From Dioscorea cayenensis subsp. rotundata (lineage: Eukaryota > Streptophyta > Magnoliopsida > Dioscoreales > Dioscoreaceae), in assembly GCF_009730915.1 (NCBI RefSeq), contig NC_052480.1:23262419-23326418 (forward strand): 64,000 nt of DNA, read 5' to 3'. Both the position numbers and the translations under genes were made by a program. Positions 63,539 to 64,000 of the stretch are shown piece after piece; position 1 is the first letter of the stretch; each line of letters begins with the position of its first letter. The notes under the pieces were generated by a model that saw only the letters and a program-made list of their open reading frames with translations, searched no databases and was not told the DNA's origin.

Positions 63539-64000
63539 ATGATCGATACAAGCATGCTTTCTTTTCAATTTCCGAAACTCATCAAAGAAAACTATGACAA
63601 TTGGAGTATTCGCATGAAAGCAGTGCTAGGATCGCAAGCTGTATGGGATGTTGTTGAGAAAGGTTTTGAACAACCTGACAATGAAGATGCTTTATCTCAA
63701 ACACAGAAGGATGCCTTGCAAAAAGCTCAACAGAGGGATCAACAAGCTTTGACACTCATCCATATGTGTTTGGATGAAGGAATGTTTGAGAAGGTTTCAA
63801 GTGCTACTAGTGCTAAACAGGCATGGGAAATTTTGCAGAACTCCTTCAAAGGAAATAACAGAGTCATCAAACTTCGTCGTCAAGCTCTTAGAGGTGAATT
63901 TGAATCTATCAAGATGAAAAGTTCAGAATCAATCTCTGAATACTTTTCTAGAATTCTGTCAGTTGTTAATCAGTTAAATAGATATGGAGAAACTCTAGAT
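63539..64000 (+). CDS. Copia retrotransposon gag (partial, runs off window)
   Basis: Open frame of 154 codons starting [20 protein letters not shown] and continuing [40 protein letters not shown] and [13 protein letters not shown]. It ends at the window edge in the [20 protein letters not shown] segment. This is the UBN2/DUF4219-type gag of plant Copia elements, the capsid-like RNA-binding protein. No stop occurs in the visible part, so the copy may be intact. Polyprotein domains (zinc knuckle, protease, integrase, RT) would lie beyond base 64000. Confidence 0.9.
   Translation, partial: MIDTSMLSFQFPKLIKENYDNWSIRMKAVLGSQAVWDVVEKGFEQPDNEDALSQTQKDALQKAQQRDQQALTLIHMCLDEGMFEKVSSATSAKQAWEILQNSFKGNNRVIKLRRQALRGEFESIKMKSSESISEYFSRILSVVNQLNRYGETLD

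Overview
This is plant nuclear DNA from an angiosperm. It is AT-rich, with spliced genes, long non-coding stretches, many simple repeats and several families of plant transposable element. The genes are all typical of flowering plants: chloroplast GAPDH subunit A, a HIPP metallochaperone-like protein, a BOI-type RING ligase, LWD1, a PP2C 40-like phosphatase and a DUF247 protein. The sequence does not settle the species. A monocot is possible, but that is a weak guess.

Layout. 1-2.0 kb: 3' exons of an OTU deubiquitinase (+). 4.7-6.0 kb: BOI-like RING E3 (-). 6-11 kb: no convincing gene. 11-17.3 kb: transposon remnants, made up of a tiny LINE 3' end, a 5'-truncated LINE, and a PIF/Harbinger transposase remnant with a solo Copia-type LTR inside it. 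17.3-22 kb: non-coding DNA, an element-like stretch and an old LINE remnant. 22.3-24.1 kb: GAPA (-). 27.6-28.6 kb: HIPP (+). 31.7-32.8 kb: LWD1 (-). 34.2-34.9 kb: degenerate BTF3/NAC-beta-like pseudogene. 35.8-36.2 kb: LINE RNase H remnant (-). 36.75-37.0 kb: small unknown protein (-). 37.7-40.4 kb: PP2C (-). 45.66-52.65 kb: Mutator-like element with long terminal inverted repeats and a decayed transposase gene. 54.5-56.1 kb: DUF247 gene (+). 57.03-61.86 kb: complete-ended hAT element with a broken transposase (-). 62.4-64.0 kb: start of a Copia retrotransposon (LTR, primer binding site, gag) running off the window.

The host genes are functionally unrelated neighbours and there is no operon-like logic. 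The main result is the transposon stratigraphy. Exact target-site duplications (TSDs) are readable for a MULE (10 bp), a hAT (8 bp), a solo LTR (5 bp) and three LINE-type insertions (about 11-12 bp each). Several LINE/SINE-type copies end in the same short stem-loop plus poly(A). I saw no clearly new biological system. The items most worth checking are the shared LINE/SINE 3' stem-loop, the nested LTR-in-Harbinger insertion, the MULE with repeated motifs in its TIRs, and the intron-retaining BTF3-like pseudogene.
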